From positions 13,503,385 to 13,567,384 of the forward strand of contig NC_088295.1 of the NCBI RefSeq assembly GCF_032854445.1: a stretch of DNA of 64,000 bases. The letters are read 5' to 3'. The notes under the pieces were generated by a model. The model was not told the DNA's origin, did not search any database, and worked only from the letters and a program-made list of their open reading frames with translations. A program made the translations under genes and the position numbers. This document shows positions 21,827 through 35,800 of this stretch, piece by piece. Position 1 is the first letter of the stretch. The number at the start of each line of letters is the position of its first letter. Source of the DNA: Liolophura sinensis (taxonomy: Eukaryota > Mollusca > Polyplacophora > Chitonida > Chitonidae).

Positions 21827-24800
21827 GTGAGTATATGATACACAGTGACTGAGCCTCGCGCTGGCTGGAGTCGAGCTACAGACTTGTTCATTATTGCCTT
21901 TTATAGCCTACTAACAGTTCAGCTATAATGATAGTTACAGCGACTGTTCCAGGCCTAGCAGACTATATGGTTGTGAGTTTATGAAGAAGTGTCATTTTAG
22001 AGGTACTACTTCGGTGATAGGAGGCATGAGACAGGAGAGAAATTGCGGAAAATTCTGATCACATTCCTCTCATTCCTGGCCGGTGTAGAAGTGTGTCACG
22101 GACGTCATCGGTCGCCTACCTCCATTGACGGGCGGCCGTGTACACTGCATGTGTCCTTAATAGAGGCTATGACCTCTCCTCTTACAATACTTCGTGTGAC
22201 GTCATACAGGTTAAGTGACCCCCTCGCACCCCATCCCATCCCATCCCCTCCCCTCGCACATAGGTCAGCATATATCTCATGTAGGACCCTATAGACTCGA
22301 TGCCTATATTTGCCTACATCCCATCACCTTGCACATTCGTTCTCTGAATTAAAGTTTTAACCTGCTGGAGACTAAGCTGATTCTCTGGGGGTCTCTAAAC
22401 CTGTTTGGAAATCTTGACCACGGATGACAATTGACATACAGAAAAATTGGCCTTTGACCTTTTTGCCTCCTTTCACACTTCACACCTTGACCATCACATT
22501 ACTTAGTTGTCATGTGGCCATCCATTGGCCAATGTGAAGTATGCACTTTTTGTTATTCTCACCGAGCCGTATGAAGCTCAAGAGTGGAAACATATGTCTA
22601 TTTAGGCAGTACATATTATTATCTGTTGTTGTTGGAGGTGTTTTGTTCCTGAATATAGCCCTAAATATGCATGCATTCCACATGTGATTAAATTCAATTA
22701 GGCAATAAATGAGAACAGCTTGTCCATGGCATTGTCACCTACAGTCAGATTGTCGTGCTTTATGTGACCAATTATTTATTTATAAAGACACGTAGTTGTT
22801 ACATCAGTGATGATAAGTAGAGTGAGCCTACAGATACAAATGACATCCAGATCTTCTGCTTATCTGACAGTTTTTCTGGTTTGAATGTTTGCCCATGTCT
22901 TGTGAGTGCCCATCTGTTTGTTAAATAGCTTTGTCTAGGCTTTGCTTTTTTGTACATATGTAGTATGTCTGTGATTATTTGTGTTTATTGGCTTCCTCTC
23001 AGGGTGTAAGTGGGAAGATCTGTCAGTAACCTGTGGATGGTCGTGGGTTTCCCCCAGGTTCTGCCCAATTTCTTCCCACCATAATGCTGGCCGCCATCGT
23101 ATAAGTGAAATATTCTTGAGTACGGCGTAAAACACCAATCAGATAAATAAATAAATAAATTTGCGTTTATTATCTGTGTGTCTATAGTTTGTATATCTGT
23201 CTGTCTGCATGCGTGTAGAATTGATGCTGATTGGCTGTGTGGTGTGAGAAAAAGGTCAAGGCCTAGCTGAATTGTACATAAAGTTAGGAAATAGGTGGTG
23301 CATGTTTGTGTGCACTCAGCATGCAGAACTCTTGAGTTATAGGCCTATAACATTTGGTGTCAGCTAATCTGCATTTGCCCCTTTAAATTAAAATACAAAC
23401 ACATCATAAATTTTTGACACATTTCCTCCATCTTTTTCTTCTTGTGTAACTCTTTTTTTCCTGCAAACTGACAGCTTTCCTAATTTAACTGTTGTAAAGT
23501 GAGGTGATTTTTATTGTTTAGATTATGGACTTATATTGTGTGCAGAGGCTTAAAAGAAAGTAGACAACATTAAAAGCAGCCATATTGTTGAAAACTACCT
23601 AAATACCTTGGCTTATTTAAGCTTACTTAAAAGTTGAAAACAGCTAGTAAAATGCATTCATATACTTGAAATCAGATGCAGGGTTTACAGCTGAGGCATC
23701 CTCAATAACTTGTACATTGATACATGCAGTGTATCAAGCATATCACAAATAAGATCATTTCGGTGTTTATACAACTTAGTATGACCATGCATGGACAACT
23801 ATAGATGGCATTATGGTATGACTTTTTCACAAATAGTGTGAAATAGAATTTGAAATTCATTTACCCTTCTTAGGTTACACATAAAGGCTCGTTAGAATTT
23901 ACTCACCCCATATCTCAGGGCCCAAAAAGGCTGAGAACTCTAGTTCAGTCTAGGGTCACAGGGCTTGGATAGTGGAAGGCACACTGTGTGAGTGAAGACT
24001 GTAGGTGTTGGTCGCACCAGGAGTAGAGTAGATTAATACTAACAGTGACTGGTAGAGTGTTTGCATACAGGGAAATACACACCATAGTTTTGGCCACAGG
24101 GTGCTTGTTCTTCAGCTTAAGGGCACTTGTCGGGATGTAGAGACATCTAATACAGCTTATACTTCTCATCATGAGAGGTTATTGGGCTGTGTCAAGTGGA
24201 CGGAGTTGTCCAAAATGATTTATAGGGCCTCAAAACATTGCATCTGATACCACTAAAAATTACCCACATAATTGCCCTTGTCAATTACTGTAGTAACATT
24301 AACTGTGAGTTGTAGTTTTGATATTGTAGCAAAATAATGGTAACATAATCAGAATTTATACTGGCCTGTGATAAGATAAAATTGGAAAATGAGATGACAT
24401 TGACATTATTGTCTTTACATGCAGTTAGCTGTGATTGGGCAACAGTGCAATTTTTTATTATATCAAATTGCATGGAAGCTGTAAGGAAAATATTGTAATA
24501 ACTCATCATCATTTTAAATAAGTTTCCACTTGACAGAAGGCTATAGTTACCTATTTATTTATAATGACAGAATGTGCATGCTCATTTTGAAAGAAATTGC
24601 AGTTAATTACCAATGACAGGCTTTTTCCTTAAAAAGGTTATTTTTTACTGATTCTGTGATCAGATTTTACAAGCATATCAGACAGTACATCTGTCAGTTT
24701 CCAAACAAATGTCTCCTGAATATGGCCGAACCACAAAGCTTGTTTAATATGACAATCATGGCAAAGCCTAGAGCATAGCTCTCTGTCAGTTTATTGATGT

Positions 24801-27800
24801 CATGTCACAGCGACCTTTACATGTAGCTAAGGTCACAGTTGAGGTTACTAAGGTTAGGATGTTACATATCTGTTTTGATGCTGACTCCATATTTGCAGTG
24901 ATCTGCTATATTATATCTGTACGGGTATGTACATCATCAGCTGCTTTTTTTTTTTTTGGTAAAGATTTATTTCTATGTTGTTCTATAGATGTTTAGCATA
25001 CGCAAATATCCTAAATCTGTACATTGCTTTTTTGGAATATCTCTGAAATTTGTGTCAGCCTATTTTCATTTTAAATCACTTTAATAGACCTACCAGTACT
25101 GATTTCATATTTTATTAATGTACATGTATAAAATCTGCTTTAAATTCATATTAATTATGAAATCAAGACCTTTGGTCAAAGGGGATAAGATCCTTGTAAG
25201 ATCGTCCACACCCATACTCTTGAACATGCATCTTGTTGATAACTGTAATCTCTTTTCCTTCTTGAGCTAAGAGAACATATACTGGTGTGTTAAATTGAGG
25301 TTGTCAGACTATGTGTTAATGGTAAGTATGTTACCGATCTCTTCAAATATACCTGATTAAAAAACTATGTAGATAGTGTTTCAACAGATGTGAATTGATA
25401 GCAGTCATAGTGATTTACAGATGTTATGAAGTCTGTAATATTGTACATGGGTATGTGATAAGGCTAAGAGACTGTCCCTGATGTGCATGATGGTGCATGT
25501 GTACATGTACCAGATGTGCAGCGTTAGTGAGGATGGTGAGGAAATGTGCTTATGTTCATTTGTCAGTTTGTAATTGTGCATTCAGAGGAAACTTGAAGAT
25601 GCCCCTCTGTCTTGTGTCATCACAGTCTGAGTCATTCTGATATCCCTGCAAGATTCACAGATGTACTTATAAAAAAACTCCTAGCAAGCTGAATCAACCA
25701 TCGATGACAGCCGATGAAATGTCAATACAGCTGTGCGTTTGAAGCTACCATCCTGTCATTCTGCGTATGCATTACATCTTTCTGTGAGGCATGAAGATCA
25801 TTTATTATTCATATAAATAAGTGAAATATGATTTTCTTTTCACGGATAAAAATTATATTTTAGTGCTGTTGTTGTCCGCAGTCCTTCTAAAGGACACACG
25901 AAAAGGAACCCTAAAACAATGATTATGGTTGTGAGGGGAAATCTTATGAATGAATTTATGCCAGACAGACATGGATATTACCGTATCTTGGTGAACACAT
26001 TAATATTCTGCACTTCACCGGCTTGTTATTGTAAGTCTCCTTTGAGTATAATACCCTTGTTCTGTTTTACTCGTTCATACATGTTTTTGACATTTTGACA
26101 AACAGTCACTCAGTCCAGCATTGCTTGGTTAAATTGGTCACACCCTAACTTTTAACATGGGCATGGACTTTTTACATGATGTCGCACTATTGTGCATTTC
26201 ACTATGCTGTTTAGTTCACTATTTTTCCTATCATTCCCCAGCCCGTCAGCTTCTTTTGTATGAGTAAAGAGAAGCTATATCTTAAAATTTCTTCTTTGGT
26301 CATAATCTCTATCATTTCTTACCTTTAACTTTTGACATCTTCCTTCTGACTGGTTTTGTGGGATATAGGGAATTGTGGGATAACTGAGGTATTATCATCA
26401 CCTTACCTCTCATACACTTTGGCTGGAAGACTTTGATTTACAAATCTACAAATCTGTTTTATCTGTGGTAAGATAGCTTTAATACTATGAGTCTGATGTG
26501 ATTACTTCATGAAACTGTTCGTCATGATGGGATGATGAAGTTAACCAGGTGTGCATGTATCTGCAAACAGTATAAATATGATCGGAAGAACACCATTGAC
26601 CAGGTAAATCTGTGGTTTAAGCTGACATGTACGTTTTTTGTTGTATGTGACTCACAGGTAGGTAATTATTCCAACTTTGTATGCACGCTGTGTGTGTGTG
26701 TGTTCGCATTGAAAGGAAAGTTATCTTGCATTACTACCCATGTACTTGGTCAGATATATAAGTATATTTACTGTTGACCATCTTCGTATTATTATGGTTT
26801 TTGTTATGGAAGCCTTGGCGTCTATGAATGTTAAACTCATAGAATAGATAGGACTTCGAAAATGTATTTCTTGACAATGATTGCAGTTTAGACTCAGCAT
26901 GTGCATTATACCCAGCAAGTACATTATACACAGCATGTGCATTGTAACACAGCATGTACATTTTACACACCATGTACATATACACAGCATGTATGTTATG
27001 CACAGCGTGTACATTATACATAGCATGTACATAATACATAGCATGTGCATTATACCCACTGTATGGATTATGCACACCGTGTGCATTATACACACCATGG
27101 ATATTATACACACCATGCCCATTGTACACACCATGTGCATGATACACAGCATGTACATATACATAGCATGTACATTACATACAGCATGTACATAATACAC
27201 AGCATGTGCATTATACCCACTGTGTTCATTATACACACTGTGCACTATACACACTGTATGCATTATACACACCATGTGCATTGTGCACACCATGTGCATT
27301 GTACACACCATGTGCATTATACACACCATGTGCATTATACACACCATGGACATTATATACATCATGTCCAGCTCATGCTGGCTTCCTATCTGGTCTGCCA
27401 GCAACCTGTGGATGGTCGTGGGTTCCCCCTGGGCTCTGCCCGGTTTCCTCCCACCATAATGCTGGCCGCCATTGTATAAGTGAAATCAAATACCAATCAA
27501 GTAATAATCAAATAAATCAAAAAATATACACATCATGTGCATTGTACACACCTTGCACATTATACACACCATGCACATTGTACACACCATGTGCATTATA
27601 CACACCATAAATGTTGCATGTGTGAACATAGTGGCCGAGGAATTCCTGACACAACTTCATGAAAGGTCTGTTTAGCATATAACTTGCTTGTGATGTTGCT
27701 AATGTCGGTGCAGCGAGATGTTAGACCATTGTGCACAGCCCCCTCTGATGTGTTACATAGATTACAAGGTGGCTGGTATTCAAGGCAAACTGTAGACTCC

Positions 27801-30800
27801 CCCTCCTTGTTACTTGTCTGTGCGAACAGATGGTTCTGAGCGTGCAGATATAGTGTCTCATTGCTGGCTTGAGAGGGAGAACATTTTATACATGTAGCTA
27901 GTACTATGACAATACTGGACAATATTACTCCATGGTCAATTTTTTCTCACACTGTTTCAATATATATATATATATATTGTATTGACTTGATTTGGTAAAC
28001 CTATACGAGTGCACACATAATGTTGTGCTTGGTGCTATTGTCCTGAAGGATTGGCAGCGCAGGCTTATCTGTCCCTCTCTACAGTATAATGATTGGGTAA
28101 TTGAGCACAGTGTTTGTAATTGGCCGCTGTACTGATTAATCAAGCATTTTGTACGGGTAAATGAAGTCCTGGCTCAGATAGTGTATAACAGCTGTTAGAA
28201 GAGTTTGGTGTTTACCTTAGTGTTATTCCATTCCACCTTCAGGGATATGCAGAATGTAAACTTCCCAAATTTAGCCACCCATTAAAAAGTTCCTCAGCTC
28301 AGGGCAAGTTACATATATATACACACGTATAAACTGAATGTCAGGTTGAAGGCGTACAGTTCAAGATGAAAGAATTCTCTTGAATGAAAACCTTGGTACT
28401 CTAGTTGTGATTTTAATGTAATATATATCTGCCTGTGAATGCAAGGTAAAAAAACACACATGGCATGACATATTCAGTTAGTTTTAGAAAAAAGTCTATT
28501 CATGAAGATTGGATGTTGATTCATCATGTTCATGGAGAATGCTGGCTGGGTCAGACAGGATTCATTCACATTACATGTGTTCAACAACAAAACTGGATTC
28601 ATTCCATGATATTGCTGTTGTGAATGTATGCATATTCTATGTTGATGAAGCAGGTTACACAAGAAAATACAAATGTATAGTGTTTTACTTTGTATCCATA
28701 AATTGGCAGCTGTTTATTGAAGCATTTTAGCAACACTGTAATTTAATGTAACCACATGTATCATTGTGTGTGGCTGGGCTAGAATGGCACAGTTATCATG
28801 ATAGCACAGTTTGCCAAATATTGATGATTTCACTGAAACACTTGCTACTTGCTATCAAGAGGACAATCCTGATGACTGCATGACAAATTCAACTCAATAA
28901 TGCACAGTTTTTCTGTTTTAGCAAAATTGTTGTTTGAAAAGTGTGCTTATTTCATACATCTTTTTGTTTGACTCAGTGAACCAGGTGTATGCACCATTCG
29001 CCAGAGATGTGCTGGTTGTTCAGAACAGACATGGACCCACCACTCCCATCCCCCATGCCCTGTGACATCACAGTTTGATGGTGTAATTACTATGTCATTG
29101 TTGTGGTGTTTTAAAATAGCTACAATGGATGAAGGACTTGTTAGACTTTTTATTTTTCAAATTCAAAATTAGTGCTTGTAAAACTTATAATTTCGGAATA
29201 TATATTTTCTAATTGGAAAGATAGTATCAATTCCAGAATATCTATTCAAGAAAGAAAAATGACCTCATGGCAGTGGTGGGGTCTTAATAACGGGCGGTAC
29301 ATACATAGGTGTTTCTCCGCCTACACGTGCTTGAGTGTTATTTGCAGTATACAGCAGTAGGCTGAGGTTTGTAGCCGGCTTGTCAGCCTGTACTGCAGCA
29401 CTACATCAGTACATACTGCTATAAATGCTCATCCTTAAATGGACCCTGGATGTTCAGCGAGTCCCTTATCATGTTCTCTTACTTACAGCCTGCTAACAAA
29501 CTCACCCCTATCTCTCTGTCTCATTGTAGGTTAACCCAGGAAGTCTTGCAGCAAAATGTGGCCTGCAAGTGGGAGATATCATTTTGAAAATAGGGAACAT
29601 AAGCACAGACATTCTCCGGCACAAGGAGGCCCAGGATATGATCATAGCTTCTGGGGATAAGCTTGATCTATTACTACAGAGGTAAATCTTAGTGTTCACA
29701 GCAATTCCAGCTACTGTACACCACAAATGAAGACTTGTCTACTCGCAGGCCTGTAACTTCCTGTGCTGCCATCCAGTTGTAGGGCCTACTATAGCAGTTA
29801 AACTTTGATTGAAGATTTTGGTAACTTTCCTAATGAATTAACTTAATAAGTCAGCCTGTGGCATTCTCACCTAGACAATTATAAGGCCATATACTAAAAA
29901 ACTTTCTGGAAGTTTTGGTTAGTTTTCTATAAAAAAATGGGCTGTGATAAAACATGGTGGAGGCTCTGAATGTTGTTAGGTACAGGCCCAATGATACTCT
30001 CTGTGATGGCGTTCATGTGATCAAAAATTCTGCGTTAGTAAATTTTTGTGAAAAGTGAGTTGAACTGAATGCAATGTGAATTTCATGCCCATTTTCTTTG
30101 GAACATGCACAGTAAAGTTTGTCTGGTATGGAAGTTAATTTTATATAGGTTACAACCACAATGATGATTGTGCCTGTCATAAAACTTTAATACTTTCATT
30201 GCTCAATATTATATAACTTGTTGTCTTGAAATGTTCTGAAATTGCTTTTATTATCTAAATCAAATATTTTTGCTTTTCCGTCTGGATCAAAATACATATA
30301 TCCTATTTGAATTGTTAAACAATTTATTTTCCCATATTTGATTTTGTGTGAAGATCTGTTTTATCTGTGTGAAATAGATAATGTTTGAGTTGACTACCTA
30401 TTTTATCAATTGAGTATGTATTGTTTTAATTGAATAACCGTTGTTTTCGTTGAATAGTCAGTATTTTATTTGACCATTTTTGTGTGCTTTTGGAATGTTC
30501 ATTTGCTTAAGTTGAATACCCAGTCGTTTATTAAATATATCCAGTGTGCAATTTGAACACTCCTTCGCTTGAGTTGAGTACCCATTGTTTCAGTTGAGTA
30601 CCCATGGTTTCAGTTGAATACCCATTCTTTTCTCCAGTTCAGTATACCCAGTGTGTCAAATGAATATTTGGTGTACTTGGTGAATGCGCATTTATTGTAA
30701 AGGATATGCCAGGTTTTAGTTAATCACCCCTGATGTTGGTTGAGTAGCTTATCTGTTTGTTGAATAACCATGCTTTCACTTTGAAACCCAGAGTTTTATG

Positions 30801-32803
30801 GTTTATAAGCCCGCTGCTTGACACCTTTCCTTTACAAGGTGTTGCTAGTGTTGATATTTTTTTCATGAAAATCAAGAAGTGAAAGTATACATATGTATAC
30901 CAGTATTATTTTTTTTTTTTTTTTTTTTTTTTTTTGATTGGTGTTTTACGCCGTACTCAAGAATATTTCACTTATACGACGGCGGTCAGCATTATGGTGG
31001 GTGGAAACCGGGCAGAGCCCGGGGGAAACCCACGACCATCCGCAGGTTGCTGACAGACCTTCTCACGTACGGCCGGAGAGTAAGCCAGCATGAGCTGGAC
31101 TTGAACTCACAGCGACCGCATTGGTGAGAGACTCCTGGGTCATTACGCTGCGCTAGCGCTTTAACCGACTGAGCCACGGAGGCCCCTATACCAGTATTAA
31201 GTTACAAAGGATGTCAAAAATTAGCTGTACATAGGTGTTTGTTGATGTTATTGCCTCTACACAGCTTGAACAGTATATAGTTCTGTACCAGAAGTAGCTG
31301 GAACATATAAGTCTCTGTCATCAGGATCCTCAGGAGGTTTTGTAAGAAGGGTATTATGTTTTATGATTGAAGAATTCGTGAGAAATCCCAGTTAGGCCAG
31401 AGGTAAGTGCCTTGACTGCATTAGGGTTTGAACTGTCATCGTACATGCTAGAGTAGAACTGATCAGTGCTAACAATTTAACAACTTACATGAAATACCTG
31501 CAAATAAGAACCTATAAGCAATGGATAAAAGCATATTGACTACAAGAATACAATTCATTTCATGATAAACAGGTGAAAAGAAGAAAAAACAAAACAAAAA
31601 ACAAATCTGGGATACAAAATTCATTAACATGTATGTAGTCATGGATTTAATTGTGTGTTCTGTTTGAACAACGTACTTCTTAATGAATCAATCACCAGAA
31701 AAATTGACAAATATATATAACCCCACATGTAAATTGTGAACATGATGCTATATTGAAAGCCAGCCAAAGAGGAGCTCTATAAATAGTGATCTAGTGCATG
31801 CAGGCTCAGTCCACTTTGGCAGGCGTTTAAGACCATGTACATTCCCGTGTTTATCTGACTAGACGGGCTGTAACATTATACACCAGCACCCACAAACAAC
31901 AGGCACATGTGTTGTTAACTGCATGTCAAATTAACCAGTTAATGTATCATTGAATATATTGTCAGTTTCAAATCAGGGAAGCTCAGAAATTCTGTAGCTT
32001 CTGTCTGAACTGTCAGTGTTGAGCAGTGAATATTTCTGATGTGTACAATGCATGGAAACTTGAGGTAACAAGCTAGCCATTCCCTGTTAGAATCAGTCTT
32101 TTCAGCATGTGTTTTCTTCAGGACATTCCAGTCAACAAATATGACCAGTACAGCTAAAGTGGCAGTGAATATGGCTGATAACTGATGGTATATATTGGGC
32201 AGATTTTGATGGTTTATACCATATACAAAGCTAATCTTGAATGTAAATGAAATTCAATCTACTAGGAGTCAGCAAAAACCATTTATCTTCCACTTTGGCA
32301 TTACTTTATACCTGCAGACTAAATGAAATGATAGGTGATCAGAGATTGTCTACAGATTCAAATAGCAAATATTATAATGTAGTGCTGTATTCAAAATTGT
32401 TGAGTTTTGACACATTGTGCTTCAGATATATTGGCTAGTGTAAAACATTTTGCATGTTGTGTTCTTGTCAAGCATAAGTTTCCGCGAGAGCCAGTTTTTC
32501 AAGGGGAGATAACTTTATATATTATGCCTAAAGGACGATCACAGAAGCCAAGAATGTCAAGTTTAGGTGGACTATCTTTTCATCAGCCCTTTATAAGCCA
32601 TGGTGCATGAAGCGCATCGTGAAGGACACTGCATAACAATCGCCTGTGTTTTATGTGAATGATCTATTGCGATAAACCAGAGATCTTTATACAGCATTTT
32701 CAGTAATCGTTCAGGTGTATATGACATGTACAGCAAGGTACTATTGTAGTGTGAAAAGTGTTTTTGTGTGTCATTCGTCAGTCATTGTGTATGCTACCTG
32801 TAT

Positions 32804-32850
<47 letters not shown>

Positions 32851-35800
32851 TTGTATGCATGCCCACACTCCAGCCAGTGTACACCACACTTTACAGACCC
32901 TATGTCTTCTCTGACAGTGCAGGATATGGCAATTGTTAGTCAAGGTTCATGTGTTTCTGATCCATTGATATGGGCAGAAAATAAATCCCACAACAAAAAC
33001 AAGGCCTAGCTGTTAAACTTACGTCAGAAGAATTACTTTTAAGCCCTTCATATCTTGGCAATCATGCTACAAACACCCTTGAAGTCTGGTCCAGTCTAGT
33101 CAAGATTTATGGTCTTGGGTGCACAGAGCTAGGTCACCTTGTTTTCATATAAGGTTTTTATTGCGACATGTTAATAAGTGACTTTGATGTAGTTAGAGAG
33201 GGAACAGATGAATGGCAAATATATTGACAGTAATACCTATACATTGATAACAAGTGCTGGCTAAGCTTTCGTGGTCTTTTGCCAGGTGATTGGAAACCTG
33301 ATCCAATTATGTGGGTGTGAGAGTGTTAGTGTGAGGCTTGTACTCTCTACTGGTTGGTCTGAACACAGTTGTATTTGATTCTGCATGGCAAATCCTGACT
33401 GACAATGCCTGCAATGTACTGTAGTGTGTATATATGTGTGTATAATCATGTTACTCTGGTCTGGGCAGAGTACTATAGACCATAGAGTATGGTATTCCTG
33501 CTGTGGTCTTACCTCCATACATTTGTACAGGTACCCGGTAAAGTGTGATGGTTTCCTCCACCCATAAGCCACCAACCACCACATCCACCACCCATAAACC
33601 CACCAACCACCACATCCACCACCCATAAGCCACCAACCACCACATCCACCACCCATAAACCATCAACCACCACATCCACCACCCACAAACCACCAACCAC
33701 CACATCCACCACTCATAAGCCACCAACCACCACATCCACCATCCATAAGCTACCAACCACCACATCCACCACCCATAAGCCACCAACCACCACATCCACC
33801 ACCCATAAGCCCACCAACCACCACATCCACCACCCATAAACCCACCAACCACCACATCCACCACCCATAAGCCACCAACCACCACATCAACCACCCATAA
33901 ACCACCAACCACCACATCCACCATGCATAAACCACCAGTTCCCATATTCACCACCCATAACCCACCAGCCACCACCACTCATATGAAACTGGCATCCACC
34001 AACAGTGAGGCACTGACCCCCACGAACAATAAATCACTGACCACCACCACCATAAGCCACGAACCACCATCACCCAAAGGCCACCAGCCACCTATCATAA
34101 GTCAACAGTACAACGTAAAATCCCACATAAATACATAAGGCACCAACCACCACTGATGAGCCATCACTCATAAGCCACGATCACCAATCATAAGCCACGA
34201 TCACCACTCATAAGCCACTGACCATCACGACTCACTTGATTTTCTACATTTGAAGCACTGTATGGAAATGCCCCTTATTTAAAATTGCAGTCCACATGTA
34301 TGCACATGTGATGGCTGCAGATGTACATAGCCAATGAGCTATATATACAGTTGTGTGTATATATATATCATCTGGTTACCATCATGCTTAGCAGCACATG
34401 GATATTAGTTACAAAGGGAGATAGTACTGAAGTACATGCACATACATGTATATATGACTAGGCTATACAGACGCAATGACATGGTGCTCTCCGATTGTAC
34501 GTGGGAAGGTCTGCTATCTACCTGCGAATGGTGGTGGGTTTGCCCTGGGCTCTGCCTGGGTTCCCCCAACTGAAATACTGGCCGCCATCATACAGGTGAA
34601 ATATTTTTCATTACAGCATTAAACACTAATCAAATAATAATAAAAAAAATCAGTCACATGGTTATGGTTGCAGGCAAATAATAATTTAGTGGTTTTTAAG
34701 GAGTTTCTTTCAACTCTTTCAACTTTCAACTCTTTCTTTCAAAAAGTTCTCTGTGTCTTTATGTTGTATGGTGAATAACTATTTAAGCTGAGAAAGCAGC
34801 TATGGAGTTAAATTATGCTTAGATTCACATGGTATATGATCAGTGAATTGAAAATCCTAATAAACCTACATTTTGTGTCTTTGTGTTTTACAGAGGAGGG
34901 CAACAAGCGCCAGCTACCTATGAGAAGTTCAATGCTCCATCTATATTTTCTCTTCAAAATCAGCAAACACCTTATTCCTCTCAACAGGTCCGTATAAGCC
35001 ATGTAGACAAAAAGTATGTATGGAGAGCAGAAAATGTTGGATTATTTACTGACAGTTATGGATCTGTTCATCATAAATGCATACCTTGGTGTTCAGCTTT
35101 TTTTTGTCATTTCAGAGACTTATTTGAGTACAGTTTATCTGTTGTCTTAATTTGACATAGAAATTACAGGTATAAGGCAGGATTTACAGACATTGTGGTT
35201 CTATGGAGGATGTAATAATGTCAGTCCGCTGACAGTCAAATAAGTCAAAATTCAAGCCAAGTTAACTTGCAAAATTGGCTGAAAGTTTTTGCAAAATTTG
35301 TTCATGAAATGTTTAAGTGTATATTTTATAAACAATCAAACAGAATTTTATAAATAATCAAACAGATAGAGTCGGGGAGTGGGGGGGAGGCGCTGTGGCC
35401 GAGGGGGTTAGCACCATGTGGGAATGTGTGGCAGCAACCTGTGGATGTCAGTGGGTTTCCCAATGGCTCTACAAGGTTTCCTCCCACCTAAGTGAAATAT
35501 TCTTGAGTATGCCGTTGAACACCAATCAATTAAATAAGTCAAACAAATAGACTGATCTTATATAATACTATTGAAATATTGTAAACCTTACACAGTTCAG
35601 GAAGCTGTGGCATTGGGTTGTATATCCCTCCTTATAAAATTGCCACTCCAAAGGGCCTTCATAAATGCTTGCCACACAGTTATGGCAACCAAGGTAGGGG
35701 AGAAGAGTATCATTCATAATGACAATACCATAATGTTAACTGACAGCTTTTGTCACACAATAACATACATCATAAATGCATCAAAGTGGAATTTTGTTGA

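Larger units (their letters stand above)
21827..29529 (+). other. Large first intron of the Enigma-like gene
   Basis: A 7.7-kb intron splitting the PDZ domain. It contains two truncated family A SINEs (22990, 27367) and an 18-bp minisatellite. The rest is AT-rich and shows no exon or RNA gene on either strand. Confidence 0.8.
29682..34893 (+). other. Second intron of the Enigma-like gene
   Basis: A 5.2-kb intron. It holds a loosely repeated TTGAGTACCCATTG-like stretch (about 30420-30790), a full-length SINE, a TG microsatellite, a 30-bp minisatellite and a diverged SINE. No exon was recognised. Confidence 0.8.

Noticed and set aside
26721..27610. His/Met/Tyr-rich frames on both strands
   Set aside because: Translation of the 18-bp minisatellite.
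33261..33978. Minus-strand Gly/Trp/Val-rich frames
   Set aside because: Translation of the 30-bp minisatellite inside an intron; no start context and no homologous protein recognised.
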